DNA of 64,000 bases from assembly GCF_900111005.1 (NCBI RefSeq), contig NZ_FOFV01000004.1, positions 310,001 to 374,000 on the forward strand, read 5' to 3'. Shown in pieces: positions 8,800 to 17,110 of the stretch (the stretch's first letter is position 1; every line of letters begins with the position of its first letter). The notes under the pieces are model-generated. The model saw only the letters and a list, made by a program, of their open reading frames with translations. It was not told the origin of the DNA and ran no database searches. The translations under genes were made by a program, and so were the position numbers. This DNA comes from Lentzea albida. Its GTDB lineage: Bacteria > Actinomycetota > Actinomycetes > Mycobacteriales > Pseudonocardiaceae.

Positions 8800-10178
8800 C
8801 GGGCCCTGATGGCGCGGATCGCGTCCGGAATGGCCTCCATCAACCCCGACGCGGGCACCGGCGCCCCGTCCGCGCCCAGCTCCGCCGCCAGCACGTGCGC
8901 ACAGGCCGCGTACCCCGCAGCCAGGAACGGGTCCAGCCCGCCGGCCAGCAGCGCGCCGATGATCCCCGACAGCACGTCCCCGGACCCGGCCGTCGCGGGC
9001 CACGACGACGTCGCCGAGTTGACCAGCGCGCGACCGTCGGGGGCCGCCACGACGGTCCGGTGTCCTTTCAGGAGCACCACGGCGTTGAAGCGCTGGGCGG
9101 CTTTTCGCGCTGCCGCGACACGATCGGAGCCGACCGGGCCCGCCAGGCGTTCGAACTCGCGGTCGTGCGGGGTCAGCACCAGCGCCGAGTCCGGGTCGCG
9201 GGCGTCCCACAGCTGCGGGTTCGACGCCAGCAACGTGATGGCGTCCGCGTCCGCGATCACCGGGACGTTGGCGTCCAGGACGAACTTCAGGACCTCGGCC
9301 GACGACGTGCCCGTACCCATGCCGGGGCCGACGACCCAGGCCTGCACGCGGCCGGCGTCGGTGATCGAGCCCGTGCAGATCGTCTCGGGCCAGCGCGCGC
9401 GGATGGCGTCGGCGGCCGGACCGGCGTAGCGGACCATGCCGGACGTGGCGAGCACGGCCGCGCCGGTGGACAGCACCGCGGCGCCCGGATAGGTGGAGCT
9501 CCCGGCCGCGACGCCCGTGACGCCCTGGGTGTACTTGTCGTCGGACGGGCCCGGCACGGGCCACGTGACGTCGGACCGGTCGAGCAGCACGAAGTCCGGA
9601 TCGGACGGTCGCAGGCCGATGTCGACCAGGTGCACCTCGCCGCAGTCGGCCAGCGCGTGCACCGGCTTCAGGCAGCCGAACGTGACGGTGGTGTGCGCGC
9701 GCACGTGCGGCCCGGAGATCTCGCCGGTGTCCGGGTCGATGCCGGACGGCAGGTCCACCGCCAGGACCGGAGCGGTCACGGAATCGACCAGCGCGGCGGC
9801 GTCCGGACGAAGCGGACCGCGCGCGGACAGGCCGACGATGCCGTCGATGACCAGGTCCGGGGTGCCGACCTCGTCGGCGATCCGGCCACCGGCGCGGCGG
9901 AACGCCGCCAGCCCCTCGGCGTGCGCCTTGGCCGGGTTCAGCAGCACCGCGGACACCGCGATCCCGCGGCGGCGCAGGAAGTAGCCGGCCCACAGGGCGT
10001 CGCCGCCGTTGTTGCCCGCACCCACCAGCAGCGTGACGCGGCGACGGCCCGAAAGAAGCCTGAGGGCGTGGGTGGCCACACCGAACGCGGCCTTGCGCAT
10101 CAGCGAGCCCGGCGGGACGACCGCCATGAGCTCCTCTTCAGCGGACTTGACGCGTTCGGTGTGCCAGACGCCTCTCAC
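8796..10178 (-). CDS. nnr: Bifunctional NAD(P)H-hydrate epimerase / ADP-dependent dehydratase
   Basis: 460 residues, a fusion that repairs hydrated NAD(P)H. The N-terminal YjeF_N epimerase domain (about 1-200) shows LVGAGNNGGDALWAGYFL, VIDGIVGLSARGPL and VDLPSGIDPDTGE. The C-terminal carbohydrate-kinase-like dehydratase (about 215-460) shows VGPGMGTGTS, NVPVIADADAI and the ATSSWPATAGSGDVLSG active-site loop. GTG 10178 follows immediately after the glmS TGA, so the two are cotranscribed. The position next to glmS is conserved in mycobacteria. Confidence 0.95.
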   Translation of the reverse strand: MRGVWHTERVKSAEEELMAVVPPGSLMRKAAFGVATHALRLLSGRRRVTLLVGAGNNGGDALWAGYFLRRRGIAVSAVLLNPAKAHAEGLAAFRRAGGRIADEVGTPDLVIDGIVGLSARGPLRPDAAALVDSVTAPVLAVDLPSGIDPDTGEISGPHVRAHTTVTFGCLKPVHALADCGEVHLVDIGLRPSDPDFVLLDRSDVTWPVPGPSDDKYTQGVTGVAAGSSTYPGAAVLSTGAAVLATSGMVRYAGPAADAIRARWPETICTGSITDAGRVQAWVVGPGMGTGTSSAEVLKFVLDANVPVIADADAITLLASNPQLWDARDPDSALVLTPHDREFERLAGPVGSDRVAAARKAAQRFNAVVLLKGHRTVVAAPDGRALVNSATSSWPATAGSGDVLSGIIGALLAGGLDPFLAAGYAACAHVLAAELGADGAPVPASGLMEAIPDAIRAIRAR

Positions 10179-12038
10179 TCACTCGACGGTAACGGACTTC
10201 GCGAGGTTGCGAGGCTTGTCCACGTCGTAGCCGCGGGCGGTCGCGATCTCGGCCGCGAGCACCTGCAGCGGGATCGTCGAGATCAGCGGCTGCAGCAGCG
10301 TCGGGACGGCCGGGATCTCGATCAGGTGGTCGGCGAACGGGCGGACCGTCTCGTCGCCCTCCTCGGCGATCACGATCGTGCGGGCGCCGCGGGCCTGGAT
10401 CTCGCTGATGTTCGACACCAGCTTCGAGTGCAGGACGGCACGGCCCTTGGGCGACGGCATGACCACGACGACCGGGAGGTTCTCCTCGATCAGCGCGATC
10501 GGGCCGTGCTTGAGCTCGCCCGCCGCGAAGCCCTCGGCGTGCATGTAGGCGAGCTCCTTGAGCTTCAACGCGCCTTCGAGGGCCACCGGGTAGCCGACGT
10601 GGCGGCCGAGGAACAGCACGGCCTTCGAGTCGGCGAGCTCGCGGCCGAGCGCCTTGACCTGGTCGATGGTGCCGAGCACGCGCTGCACGGCCTCGGGCAT
10701 GGCCTCGAGCTCGTGGAACTCGCGGGCGACCTCGTCCGGGTACTTGGTGCCGCGCGCCTGCGCCAGGGCCAGGCCCACCAGGTAGTTCGCGGCGATCTGG
10801 GCGAGGAACGCCTTCGTCGACGCGACACCGATCTCCGGGCCGGCGTGCGTGTAGAGCACGGCGTCGGACTCACGCGGGATCTGCGCGCCGTTGGTGTTGC
10901 AGACGGCCAGCACGCGGGCCTTCTGCGCACGGGCGTGGCGCACGGCCTCCAGCGTGTCCGCGGTCTCGCCGGACTGCGACACGGCGACGACGAGCGTGTC
11001 GCGGTCGAGGACCGGGTCGCGGTAGCGGAACTCGGAGGCGAGCTCCACCTCGACGGGCAGGCGGGTCCAGTGCTCGATCGCGTACTTCGCGACGAGACCG
11101 GAGTGGTAGGCCGAGCCGCAGGCGATCACGAAGACCTTGTCGACGTCGCGCAGGTCCTGGTCGGACAGGCGCTGCTCGTCGAGGACGATCCGGCCGTTCG
11201 CGAAGTGGCCGCGCAGCGTGTTCGCGAGCGCTTCCGGCTGCTCCTCGATCTCCTTGAGCATGAAGTACTCGTGGCCGCCCTTCTCGGCGGCGCTGAGGTC
11301 CCAGTTGACCGTGAACGGCTTGGCCTCGGCGGGCTCGCCGGCGAAGTCGGTGACCTGGTAGCCGGAGCGGGTCAGCACGACCATCTGGTCCTGGCCCAGC
11401 TCGACGGCCTGCTTGGTGTGCGCGATGAACGCGGCGACGTCGCTCGCGACGAAGTACTCGTCCTCGCCGACTCCGACGACCAGCGGCGAGTTGCGGCGCG
11501 CGGCGACGACCGTGTCGGGCTCGTCGGCGTTGGTGAAGACGAGCGTGAACGCGCCCTCCAGGCGGTTCACGACCTTGCGCACGCTCGCGACGAAGTCGCC
11601 CTTCGTGTCGCCCTCGTTGTAGGCGAACGACACGAGGTGCGCGACCGTCTCGGTGTCGGTGTCGGAGGCCATCTCGACGCCGAGCCCCTCGAGTTCGGAG
11701 CGCAGCGCGAGGAAGTTCTCGATGATGCCGTTGTGCACCACGGCGACACGGTTCGTCGTGTCGCGGTGCGGGTGCGAGTTCCTGTCGATCGGCGCGCCGT
11801 GCGTCGCCCACCGGGTGTGACCCATGCCGACGGTGCCCGCGAAGTTGTCGCGACCCACCTCGTCGAGCAGCGTCTCCAGGTTCTGCAGCCGTCCGGCCTT
11901 GCGTTCGACGGCGAGGTCTTCGCCCGTCACGACCGCGACACCCGCCGAGTCGTAACCCCGGTACTCGAGGCGCCTCAGCCCGTCCAGCACCACGTCGAGC
12001 GCCGACTGGTGACCCACGTATCCCACGATTCCGCACAC
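10179..12038 (-). CDS. glmS: Glutamine--fructose-6-phosphate aminotransferase (isomerizing) GlmS
   Basis: 619 residues, standard length. Makes glucosamine-6-phosphate from fructose-6-phosphate and glutamine, the entry to UDP-GlcNAc. MCGIVGYVG gives the N-terminal nucleophile Cys2 of the class II glutamine amidotransferase domain, with GHTRWATHG and NGIIEN following. Two SIS domains include SQSGETADTLEA. The C-terminal KPRNLAKSVTVE is the usual GlmS end. No glmS ribozyme-like element is expected or seen; the 5' region is only about 130 bases before a divergent gene. GlmM, the next enzyme of the pathway, is 5 kb away across an ESX-substrate cassette. Confidence 0.98.
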   Translation of the reverse strand: MCGIVGYVGHQSALDVVLDGLRRLEYRGYDSAGVAVVTGEDLAVERKAGRLQNLETLLDEVGRDNFAGTVGMGHTRWATHGAPIDRNSHPHRDTTNRVAVVHNGIIENFLALRSELEGLGVEMASDTDTETVAHLVSFAYNEGDTKGDFVASVRKVVNRLEGAFTLVFTNADEPDTVVAARRNSPLVVGVGEDEYFVASDVAAFIAHTKQAVELGQDQMVVLTRSGYQVTDFAGEPAEAKPFTVNWDLSAAEKGGHEYFMLKEIEEQPEALANTLRGHFANGRIVLDEQRLSDQDLRDVDKVFVIACGSAYHSGLVAKYAIEHWTRLPVEVELASEFRYRDPVLDRDTLVVAVSQSGETADTLEAVRHARAQKARVLAVCNTNGAQIPRESDAVLYTHAGPEIGVASTKAFLAQIAANYLVGLALAQARGTKYPDEVAREFHELEAMPEAVQRVLGTIDQVKALGRELADSKAVLFLGRHVGYPVALEGALKLKELAYMHAEGFAAGELKHGPIALIEENLPVVVVMPSPKGRAVLHSKLVSNISEIQARGARTIVIAEEGDETVRPFADHLIEIPAVPTLLQPLISTIPLQVLAAEIATARGYDVDKPRNLAKSVTVE

Positions 12039-12172
12039 GGGAAACAGACTAGCTAGACCACGCCACTAACCCTAATGAGTGAGAGCCCTCCGTAAGCGCA
12101 GGTCAGCGACACATGTGGTGTAGACCAATCTCGGATGTGGTGCGCACGACAGGATCGACTACGGTTCACCCC

Positions 12173-13000
12173 ATGGCTCGCCGCGTGATCACGCTGACCG
12201 CGAAACAGGCCCTCGAGCAGCTCAGCAGGCCCGGCCCGCACCCCGTGCTGCGCGGAGACCTCGCGCTCGTCGGCCTGCCGGGCGTGATCTTCACGCCGCA
12301 GTCCGGCCTCGGCCTGCCCGCCGTCGCGTTCGGACACGGCTGGATGCAGCCCGTGCGCCGCTACCACGGCCTTTTGCGCCACCTCGCGTCGTGGGGCGTG
12401 GTCGCCGCGGCACCGGCCGTGGAGCGCGGGCCGCTGCTGTCGTCGCGGGTGCTGGCGGCGAACCTGCTGACCACTTTGGACATCTGCACCGGAGTGCGGC
12501 TCGGCACCGGCGAGATCAGCGTCGACCCCGCCCGGCTCGCGCTGGCCGGCCACTCGATGGGCGGCGGCGCGGCGGTGCTGGCGGCCTCGGGTGCGGACCG
12601 CGTCCGGGCCGTTGTGACTTTGGCCGCAACGGAGACGCGCCCCTCGGCCCTCGACGCGGCACGGGAGGTCCGGGCGCCCGGACTGCACCTCGCGGCGGGC
12701 GAGGACCGCATCGCGCCGCCCGTCGGCCACTCCGAGGCGATCGCGCAGGCGTGGGGCGGCCCCGTGCAGCTGAGGTTGCTGCCCAAGGCCTCTCACCTCG
12801 GGTTCACCGAGGGGCGGCACTGGAGCGAGCTCATGCTGGACGGCAGCGGTGAGCGCGGCGCGCAGAAGCTCGGGCGCGCGTTCGTGACGGCGTTCCTGCT
12901 GCGGGTGATGACCGGGGAGCGGGCCTACGACGAGCTGCTGGACAGCGACCTCAAGAACGCGAACCTGGTGTTCCAGCGGGAGGCGCTGCCGCGGCGCTGA
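12173..13000 (+). CDS. Alpha/beta hydrolase (dienelactone hydrolase/chlorophyllase-like)
   Basis: 275 residues. PAVAFGHGWMQP is the oxyanion region, LAGHSMGGGAAVL the nucleophile Ser elbow, and LPKASHLGF supplies the catalytic His; LHLAAGEDRIAPP holds the acid. No signal peptide is seen, so it is likely cytoplasmic. ATG 12173 was preferred over a start 60 bases upstream because family similarity begins there. Divergent from glmS and convergent with the 13058 gene; a 15-bp hairpin separates the converging ends. Substrate unknown. Confidence 0.8.
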   Translation: MARRVITLTAKQALEQLSRPGPHPVLRGDLALVGLPGVIFTPQSGLGLPAVAFGHGWMQPVRRYHGLLRHLASWGVVAAAPAVERGPLLSSRVLAANLLTTLDICTGVRLGTGEISVDPARLALAGHSMGGGAAVLAASGADRVRAVVTLAATETRPSALDAAREVRAPGLHLAAGEDRIAPPVGHSEAIAQAWGGPVQLRLLPKASHLGFTEGRHWSELMLDGSGERGAQKLGRAFVTAFLLRVMTGERAYDELLDSDLKNANLVFQREALPRR

Positions 13001-13007
13001 CGGACCG

Positions 13008-13049
13008 ACGACGAAGGCCCGCACCGGTGACGGCGCGGGCCTTCGTCGT
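13008..13049. terminator. Bidirectional stem-loop between convergent genes
   Basis: A perfect 15-bp stem, 13008-13022 with 13035-13049, and a 12-base loop lie between stops at 13000 (plus) and 13058 (minus). The symmetric placement suits termination from both sides. Confidence 0.7.
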
Positions 13050-13057
13050 GAATCGGG

Positions 13058-13513
13058 TCAGCTGAGCCAGGTCTGGCCGCTCAGGTCGTCATCGTCGTCC
13101 ACGGGCGCCGGACGACGCCGGTGGACCGGCGGTGGCGGCGCGACCGGCGGCGGAGGCGGTGGCAGTGGCGGAGCGGCCACCGGTGCCTGCTGCTGCTGCT
13201 GTGCCGGCGCGTAGCCGCCGTCGTCGTCCTCCGGGCCGAACGCCAGCTCGCCGGCACCACGTTCGGGCCGGTCCCACTGCGGCTTGCGCGGCTGCTGCTG
13301 CCGTTCGCCCTGCGCGACGAGGTTCTGCGCGCGCTCCTGAGCCGCCGCGACGTCCTGCTTGTGCTTCTCCTCGCGCGCCGCGATGTCGGCGGCGACCTTG
13401 TCCTGATTCGCCTTGAGCTCCGCCGAGACCTCGGCGGCGGCACGGCGGGTCTTGGCGATGTTCTCGTCGAACAACGCCTGCACGCGCGGGTCCACTTCCC
13501 CGATCATCGCCAT
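13058..13513 (-). CDS. Small ESX-associated protein with acidic C-terminal tail
   Basis: 151 residues. Residues ~8-75 are a charged helical, probably coiled-coil segment (KTRRAAAEVSAELKANQDK...). Then comes a Pro-rich linker of PPPPP and QQQQQ runs, and a tail VDDDDDLSGQTWLS. The tail matches the end of the 128-residue protein at 20716 (SDDDEDFSQSRILY), which also sits beside WXG genes. The start is ATG 13513 or 13507; the latter makes an ATGA overlap with the 900-residue gene upstream. No enzyme motif is seen. A secretion partner or chaperone for that gene is plausible. Confidence 0.75.
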   Translation of the reverse strand: MAMIGEVDPRVQALFDENIAKTRRAAAEVSAELKANQDKVAADIAAREEKHKQDVAAAQERAQNLVAQGERQQQPRKPQWDRPERGAGELAFGPEDDDGGYAPAQQQQQAPVAAPPLPPPPPPVAPPPPVHRRRPAPVDDDDDLSGQTWLS

Positions 13514-16206
13514 GGGTTGGCGGCCTCTCCTCGGTCATCTCCCAGCGTGGTCTGCATGGCGCTCAACGGGTTGCTGTTGTCGTCGTCGAACAGCGTGCCC
13601 GTGGTGCGCCACTGGCTGGCGCCGCGCTCGGAGTCGCCGCCCTGCTGGCCACCGGCTCCGCCACCCGCCATGCCGCCACCCATCATCCCGCCGCCCATCA
13701 TGCCGCCGGACGACGCACCGCTCGGCGCCTGGCCGCCTGCGTCCTGCAGGGACGGCAGGTTCGCGGAGCCCGGCTGACCGGCTTCGGACGCGTTCGTGTT
13801 GAACGAGCCGCCGTTGCTGTCGTTCGAGTTCGGGCTGCTCCACGCGCTGTCGGCGTTCGAGCCGCCGAGCACCGACTCGCCGCCACCGCTGCCGCTCGTG
13901 AACGAGACGCCGGACGTCGTGGTGCTGTCCGTCGCCTGCGCGAACTGCGGGCTCTCGGTGGAGATCCGGGGCTCGCCGAGGCTCGGCATGATGCCGTTGT
14001 CCTCGACGTAGCTGCGGGCCATCGAGTCCTGGAAGCGCTCGGCCACGTTCGGCGCGGCCTCGCCCGGCGCGCTCCAGACCTGCTCGCCCGCCGGAGCGGG
14101 CATCGCCTGGAACTCGGCGGGAGCGGGCATCGGCCGGAACTCCGCCTCGGCGGGCATGGTCCTGACGTCCTCGACCGCCTGCGGGAAGTCGGCGTCCGGC
14201 GTGCGCAGGCCGTCCTCGAGCCGTGCGCCGTCGGAACCACCACCCGAACCGGACTCCGCGCCCGGCGTCTGCGCGGCGGGGTTCTCGTCCTCGCCGAAGC
14301 CGATGCCGATCTTGTCGGGCGTGCCGTCGCCGTTGTCCGCGGTCAGGTTGATCTCACCGGTCTCGGTGTTCACCTCGGCCGTGAAGTTGACGCCGTCCTG
14401 CTCGATGTGGATCTTGCCGTCCTCGCCGACCTCGACGGGGATCGGGTTCGACTCCGAACCGAGCGGGCCCGTCGCCCCGGGAGCGGCGCCGCCACCGGGT
14501 GCCGGCGTGCCACCCGCGGCCGGGGTCTGCCCGCCCGCGGTCGGGTTCGACGCCGTGAGCTGGTTGGCCATGTTCGTGATGGCCTGCGCGCCGTTCTGGC
14601 CCATCAGGGCCTTGGCGGCCTCGGGGTTCTTGCTGAAGTCGAGGTCGTAGGTCTTCGGCTCGCCCTTGGGCGTGTCGATCGTCATCTTCACGTGCCCGTT
14701 CGAGTCGGGCTCCGTGACCTTGATCGTGTTGTCGCCCGCCGTGACCGTGACGGTCTCGAGCTCCTCCTCGGGCTTCGGCTGGTCGGGCTTGCCGTCGCCG
14801 TCGAGGTCGTCGGGCTTGCCGTCGCCGTCGGTGTCACCGGGGACGTCGGGCTTGCCGTCGCCGTCCTTGTCGAGCGGGTTCTCCGGTTTCGGCATCTCCG
14901 GCGCGCCACCGCCACCGCCACCGCCGCTCGGGCTGCCGCCACCACCGCCACCGTTGTTGCCGCCGCCACCGCCGTTGTTGACGTTCTGGCGGCCGCCGCC
15001 CTGGTCGGAGAACGCCGGGGGGTCGCCGATCGGGCCGAACGTGTCCTTGAACGCGTTCTTCATGGCCCCGAACATGGTCTTGTAGTCGGCTTCGACACCG
15101 GCCTGCACGGCCTGGCAGTAGCCGTCGAACGCCTTCTTCTTGCCGTCGAACTCCTCGCAGAACGCCTTCAGCTTCTGCTTGGCCTCGTTGATGATGCTCT
15201 CGCGCCGGTCCTTCACCCAGGAGTCCCAGCCGAGGGCCGCGAGAGCACCTCCGAGGATGCCGCCGGTGAGAGCGCCCACGACACCGCCGACGACCCAGCC
15301 CGGCAGGCCGGAGAGACCGTCGAGGATGCCCGCGTCGTTCTCGTAGATGTCGCCGTTCGCCTGGCGGATCGCCCGCTCGGTCTCCTCGACCGTCATGCCG
15401 CCGCACTTGTCGGCGTACTGGTCGTGGATCTGCTGCGCGAACTCCTTGACGTGCTTCTGCAGGTTGGCCACGCCGGCGTTGATCGCGCCGGGGGCCGTGC
15501 CCGCCTGCTGCACGAACGTCTTCGAGGCACCGGCGAACTTCGTCCGGTACTCGCCCGCGGCCTTCGCGGCGGGGCCCTCCCAGGACCCGAGCCCGTTCCA
15601 GGCGGCACCGAGCGCGTTGTCGCTCGCGTCCGCCTTCTTCACGTTCTCGGTGAGCTTGTGGGCGTCCTCGCGGAACTTCGCGAAGTCGATGTCGCGGACC
15701 TCGTCGTACTTGCGGTAGATCTCCGCTTCGAGGTTCGGCGCGGCACCACCGTGCCCGCACGCGGCCGCAGCCTTGGGGTAGAGCGGGATGAACGTCGCGA
15801 AGAACCGCAGGCCGGGGGCGCCGGCGTCGAGCAGCACGTTGCTGTTCGGCACGTCGCCCTGCTCGTTCAGCACCTTCTGGGTGGCGCCGAGCTCGCGCTC
15901 CACCTTGGCCTGTTCGAGGACCTTGTCGGCGTCGCCGCCCTTCTTCTCCCACTGGGAGCGGGTGGCCTCCTTGCCGGCGACGTAGCCCAGGCTCAGGCCG
16001 CCGGTGGGAACCGCGGCCGCCGCGCCGAGCAGGTAGCTGCCGACGCCGGGGTCGCTCGGGACGTCGACCCCGTTGGCCTTCGCGTACCGCTCGACGTCCT
16101 CCTCCGAGGCACCGGCACCGGCCAGCGCGGGGACGAGCTGCTTCTTGGTCTCCGGAGTGACGTTCGGGTCGTCGAGGAGCTTCTTGATCTCGTTCTGATC
16201 CGCCAC
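13504..16206 (-). CDS. Large putative ESX substrate: WXG-like helices, Gly linker, Asp-rich calcium-type repeats
   Basis: 900 residues; no named family recognised. Residues ~1-150 are a soluble region. A helical part follows with WNGLGSWEGPAAKAAGEY, a WxG turn typical of ESX substrates, then an Ala/Gly hydrophobic hairpin (GWVVGGVVGALTGGILGG) near 315-345. A Gly/Asn/Ser linker leads to three DxDGDGKPD repeats (about 460-500), like thrombospondin type 3 or dockerin calcium loops. Later segments repeat MPAPAEFQ-type units, and the tail is Met/Gly-rich (GGMMGGG), then GGQQGG and RTTGTLFDDD. GTG 16206 has AAGGGG upstream, and the gene begins 6 bases after the WXG-like gene ends. Likely exported by the nearby ESX machine. 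Confidence 0.8.
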   Translation of the reverse strand: MADQNEIKKLLDDPNVTPETKKQLVPALAGAGASEEDVERYAKANGVDVPSDPGVGSYLLGAAAAVPTGGLSLGYVAGKEATRSQWEKKGGDADKVLEQAKVERELGATQKVLNEQGDVPNSNVLLDAGAPGLRFFATFIPLYPKAAAACGHGGAAPNLEAEIYRKYDEVRDIDFAKFREDAHKLTENVKKADASDNALGAAWNGLGSWEGPAAKAAGEYRTKFAGASKTFVQQAGTAPGAINAGVANLQKHVKEFAQQIHDQYADKCGGMTVEETERAIRQANGDIYENDAGILDGLSGLPGWVVGGVVGALTGGILGGALAALGWDSWVKDRRESIINEAKQKLKAFCEEFDGKKKAFDGYCQAVQAGVEADYKTMFGAMKNAFKDTFGPIGDPPAFSDQGGGRQNVNNGGGGGNNGGGGGGSPSGGGGGGGAPEMPKPENPLDKDGDGKPDVPGDTDGDGKPDDLDGDGKPDQPKPEEELETVTVTAGDNTIKVTEPDSNGHVKMTIDTPKGEPKTYDLDFSKNPEAAKALMGQNGAQAITNMANQLTASNPTAGGQTPAAGGTPAPGGGAAPGATGPLGSESNPIPVEVGEDGKIHIEQDGVNFTAEVNTETGEINLTADNGDGTPDKIGIGFGEDENPAAQTPGAESGSGGGSDGARLEDGLRTPDADFPQAVEDVRTMPAEAEFRPMPAPAEFQAMPAPAGEQVWSAPGEAAPNVAERFQDSMARSYVEDNGIMPSLGEPRISTESPQFAQATDSTTTSGVSFTSGSGGGESVLGGSNADSAWSSPNSNDSNGGSFNTNASEAGQPGSANLPSLQDAGGQAPSGASSGGMMGGGMMGGGMAGGGAGGQQGGDSERGASQWRTTGTLFDDDNSNPLSAMQTTLGDDRGEAANPWR

Positions 16207-16212
16207 GACTCG

Positions 16213-16506
16213 TTACCCCTTGAACTGGCTCGAGGTCTGCGCCTCGTTCGACTCGTACGTCCTGGCGACGTCCTTCAGGCGGGTGGCGATGCCGGTCGCC
16301 TCCTTGCCGAACTTCTCCAGGTCCTGGCCGAAGAGGTCGAAGCAGGCCTTGTACTCGGCGGCGACGCCCTGGAACTTGCGGCCGACCTGCCCGGCCCCCA
16401 CACCCGGCACGGCAGCGGACTTCATCTGGATCAGGGCTGATCCCTCCGCCTCGTACGTCCCCGCAGCCTTGGTCAAATCGCCGGACTGAACGCCGAACCC
16501 CGACAT
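16213..16506 (-). CDS. EspC/WXG100-like small ESX substrate
   Basis: 97 residues, all helical, without a signal peptide. MSGFGVQSGDLTKAAGTYEAEG and the C-terminal GKEATGIATRLKDVARTYESNE resemble the EspC/WXG100 superfamily of ESX-secreted helical hairpins, though the WxG turn is not intact. ATG 16506 has GGGGAGGCGAG upstream. First gene of the cassette 16506-13058, preceded by a 104-base leader and a GTTTACTA element shared with the other WXG operon. It probably pairs with the downstream 900-residue protein for secretion. Confidence 0.75.
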   Translation of the reverse strand: MSGFGVQSGDLTKAAGTYEAEGSALIQMKSAAVPGVGAGQVGRKFQGVAAEYKACFDLFGQDLEKFGKEATGIATRLKDVARTYESNEAQTSSQFKG

Positions 16507-16797
16507 CTGCTCGCCTCCCCTAGTCCCCGATCTGACGCAATTCGGTCTCATCGGGTTCCGCCATACAGTGCCAGCTCCGGCCACGCGGTGACCGGAGCTC
16601 CACGATGTCGGTTGCCTTAGTAAACAGCCATTCGGACCAAGACGCTGATGATCATCACTGATCGGGTGGCGCCCGGTCGGTGAAGATCGGCGGCGGGCAG
16701 GTCGGCGGCAGTTCTCAGCGGTCGGCGACCGCAGGGGAGTCGTCGGTGGTGGGCCGGCAGGACGCGGCGATGGCGGTCAAGGGCGGTCGCCGACCGA
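16507..16797. other. Intergenic leader of the ESX-substrate cassette
   Basis: No convincing gene. On the minus strand it holds the shared GTTTACTA element (16610-16625) and a short palindromic stem (AGCTCCGG around 16573 with CCGGAGCT around 16592), then the Shine-Dalgarno of the 16506 gene. Confidence 0.5.
16610..16625 (-). promoter_or_regulatory. GTTTACTA-NN-GCAAC element upstream of an ESX substrate
   Basis: Minus strand reads GTTTACTAAGGCAACC. The same element (GTTTACTAGCGCAACT, 20678-20693) precedes the WXG100 pair. Thirteen of 16 bases agree, and the distance to the start codon is nearly equal: 103 and 110 bases. Probably a shared promoter or activator site; which part is -10 or -35 is not resolved. 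Confidence 0.5.
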
Positions 16798-17091
16798 TCA
16801 GTGGTGGCCTGGTGCGGGCGGCTGCTGGCCGGGCGGTGGCACCTGCTGCGGGTACGCCTGCGGCGCCCGGCCTTGCTGGAAGCCCTGCGGTGAGTACGGC
16901 TGCTGCGGGTGACCCTGCGGCGGGAAACCCTGCTGCTGCGGGTAGCCCTGCACCGGGAAGCCCTGGTGCGGGTGGCCCGGCGGGAACGGGGGCTGGGCGG
17001 GTCTGCGCTTCGACGTCACCACGACCACGGCGGCGACCGCGGCCGCGCCTCCCAGCAGCACCAGGAGTACGAGCAACATCAACGCGGTCAT
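16798..17091 (-). CDS. Small membrane-anchored Pro/Gln-rich protein
   Basis: 97 residues. MTALMLLVLLVLLGGAAAVAAVVVV is a membrane segment followed by KRR, giving N-out/C-in topology by the positive-inside rule. The rest is low complexity, PQG/QGFP/HPQQ repeats, with no cysteine or enzyme motif. The start ATG 17091 has GGGCTGGGG upstream. It lies between glmM and the ESX-substrate cassette on the same strand, 19 bases after the glmM stop, so it is probably cotranscribed with glmM. Function unknown. Low-complexity composition makes it hard to prove coding, but the TM-KRR-linker design is sensible. Confidence 0.6.
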   Translation of the reverse strand: MTALMLLVLLVLLGGAAAVAAVVVVTSKRRPAQPPFPPGHPHQGFPVQGYPQQQGFPPQGHPQQPYSPQGFQQGRAPQAYPQQVPPPGQQPPAPGHH

Positions 17092-17110
17092 CCCCAGCCC
17101 CCATCAGTCC

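Noticed and set aside
8073-12056. Very long plus-strand open frame opposite nnr and glmS
   Set aside because: Antisense shadow of two certain genes in GC-rich DNA; Arg/Ala/Gly-rich product without family features or a ribosome site.
16715-17104. Longer alternative minus-strand frame overlapping the 97-residue Pro/Gln protein
   Set aside because: Lacks a membrane segment and gives Ala/Pro/Arg noise; the 16798-17091 frame has a ribosome site and a coherent TM-KRR-linker design.
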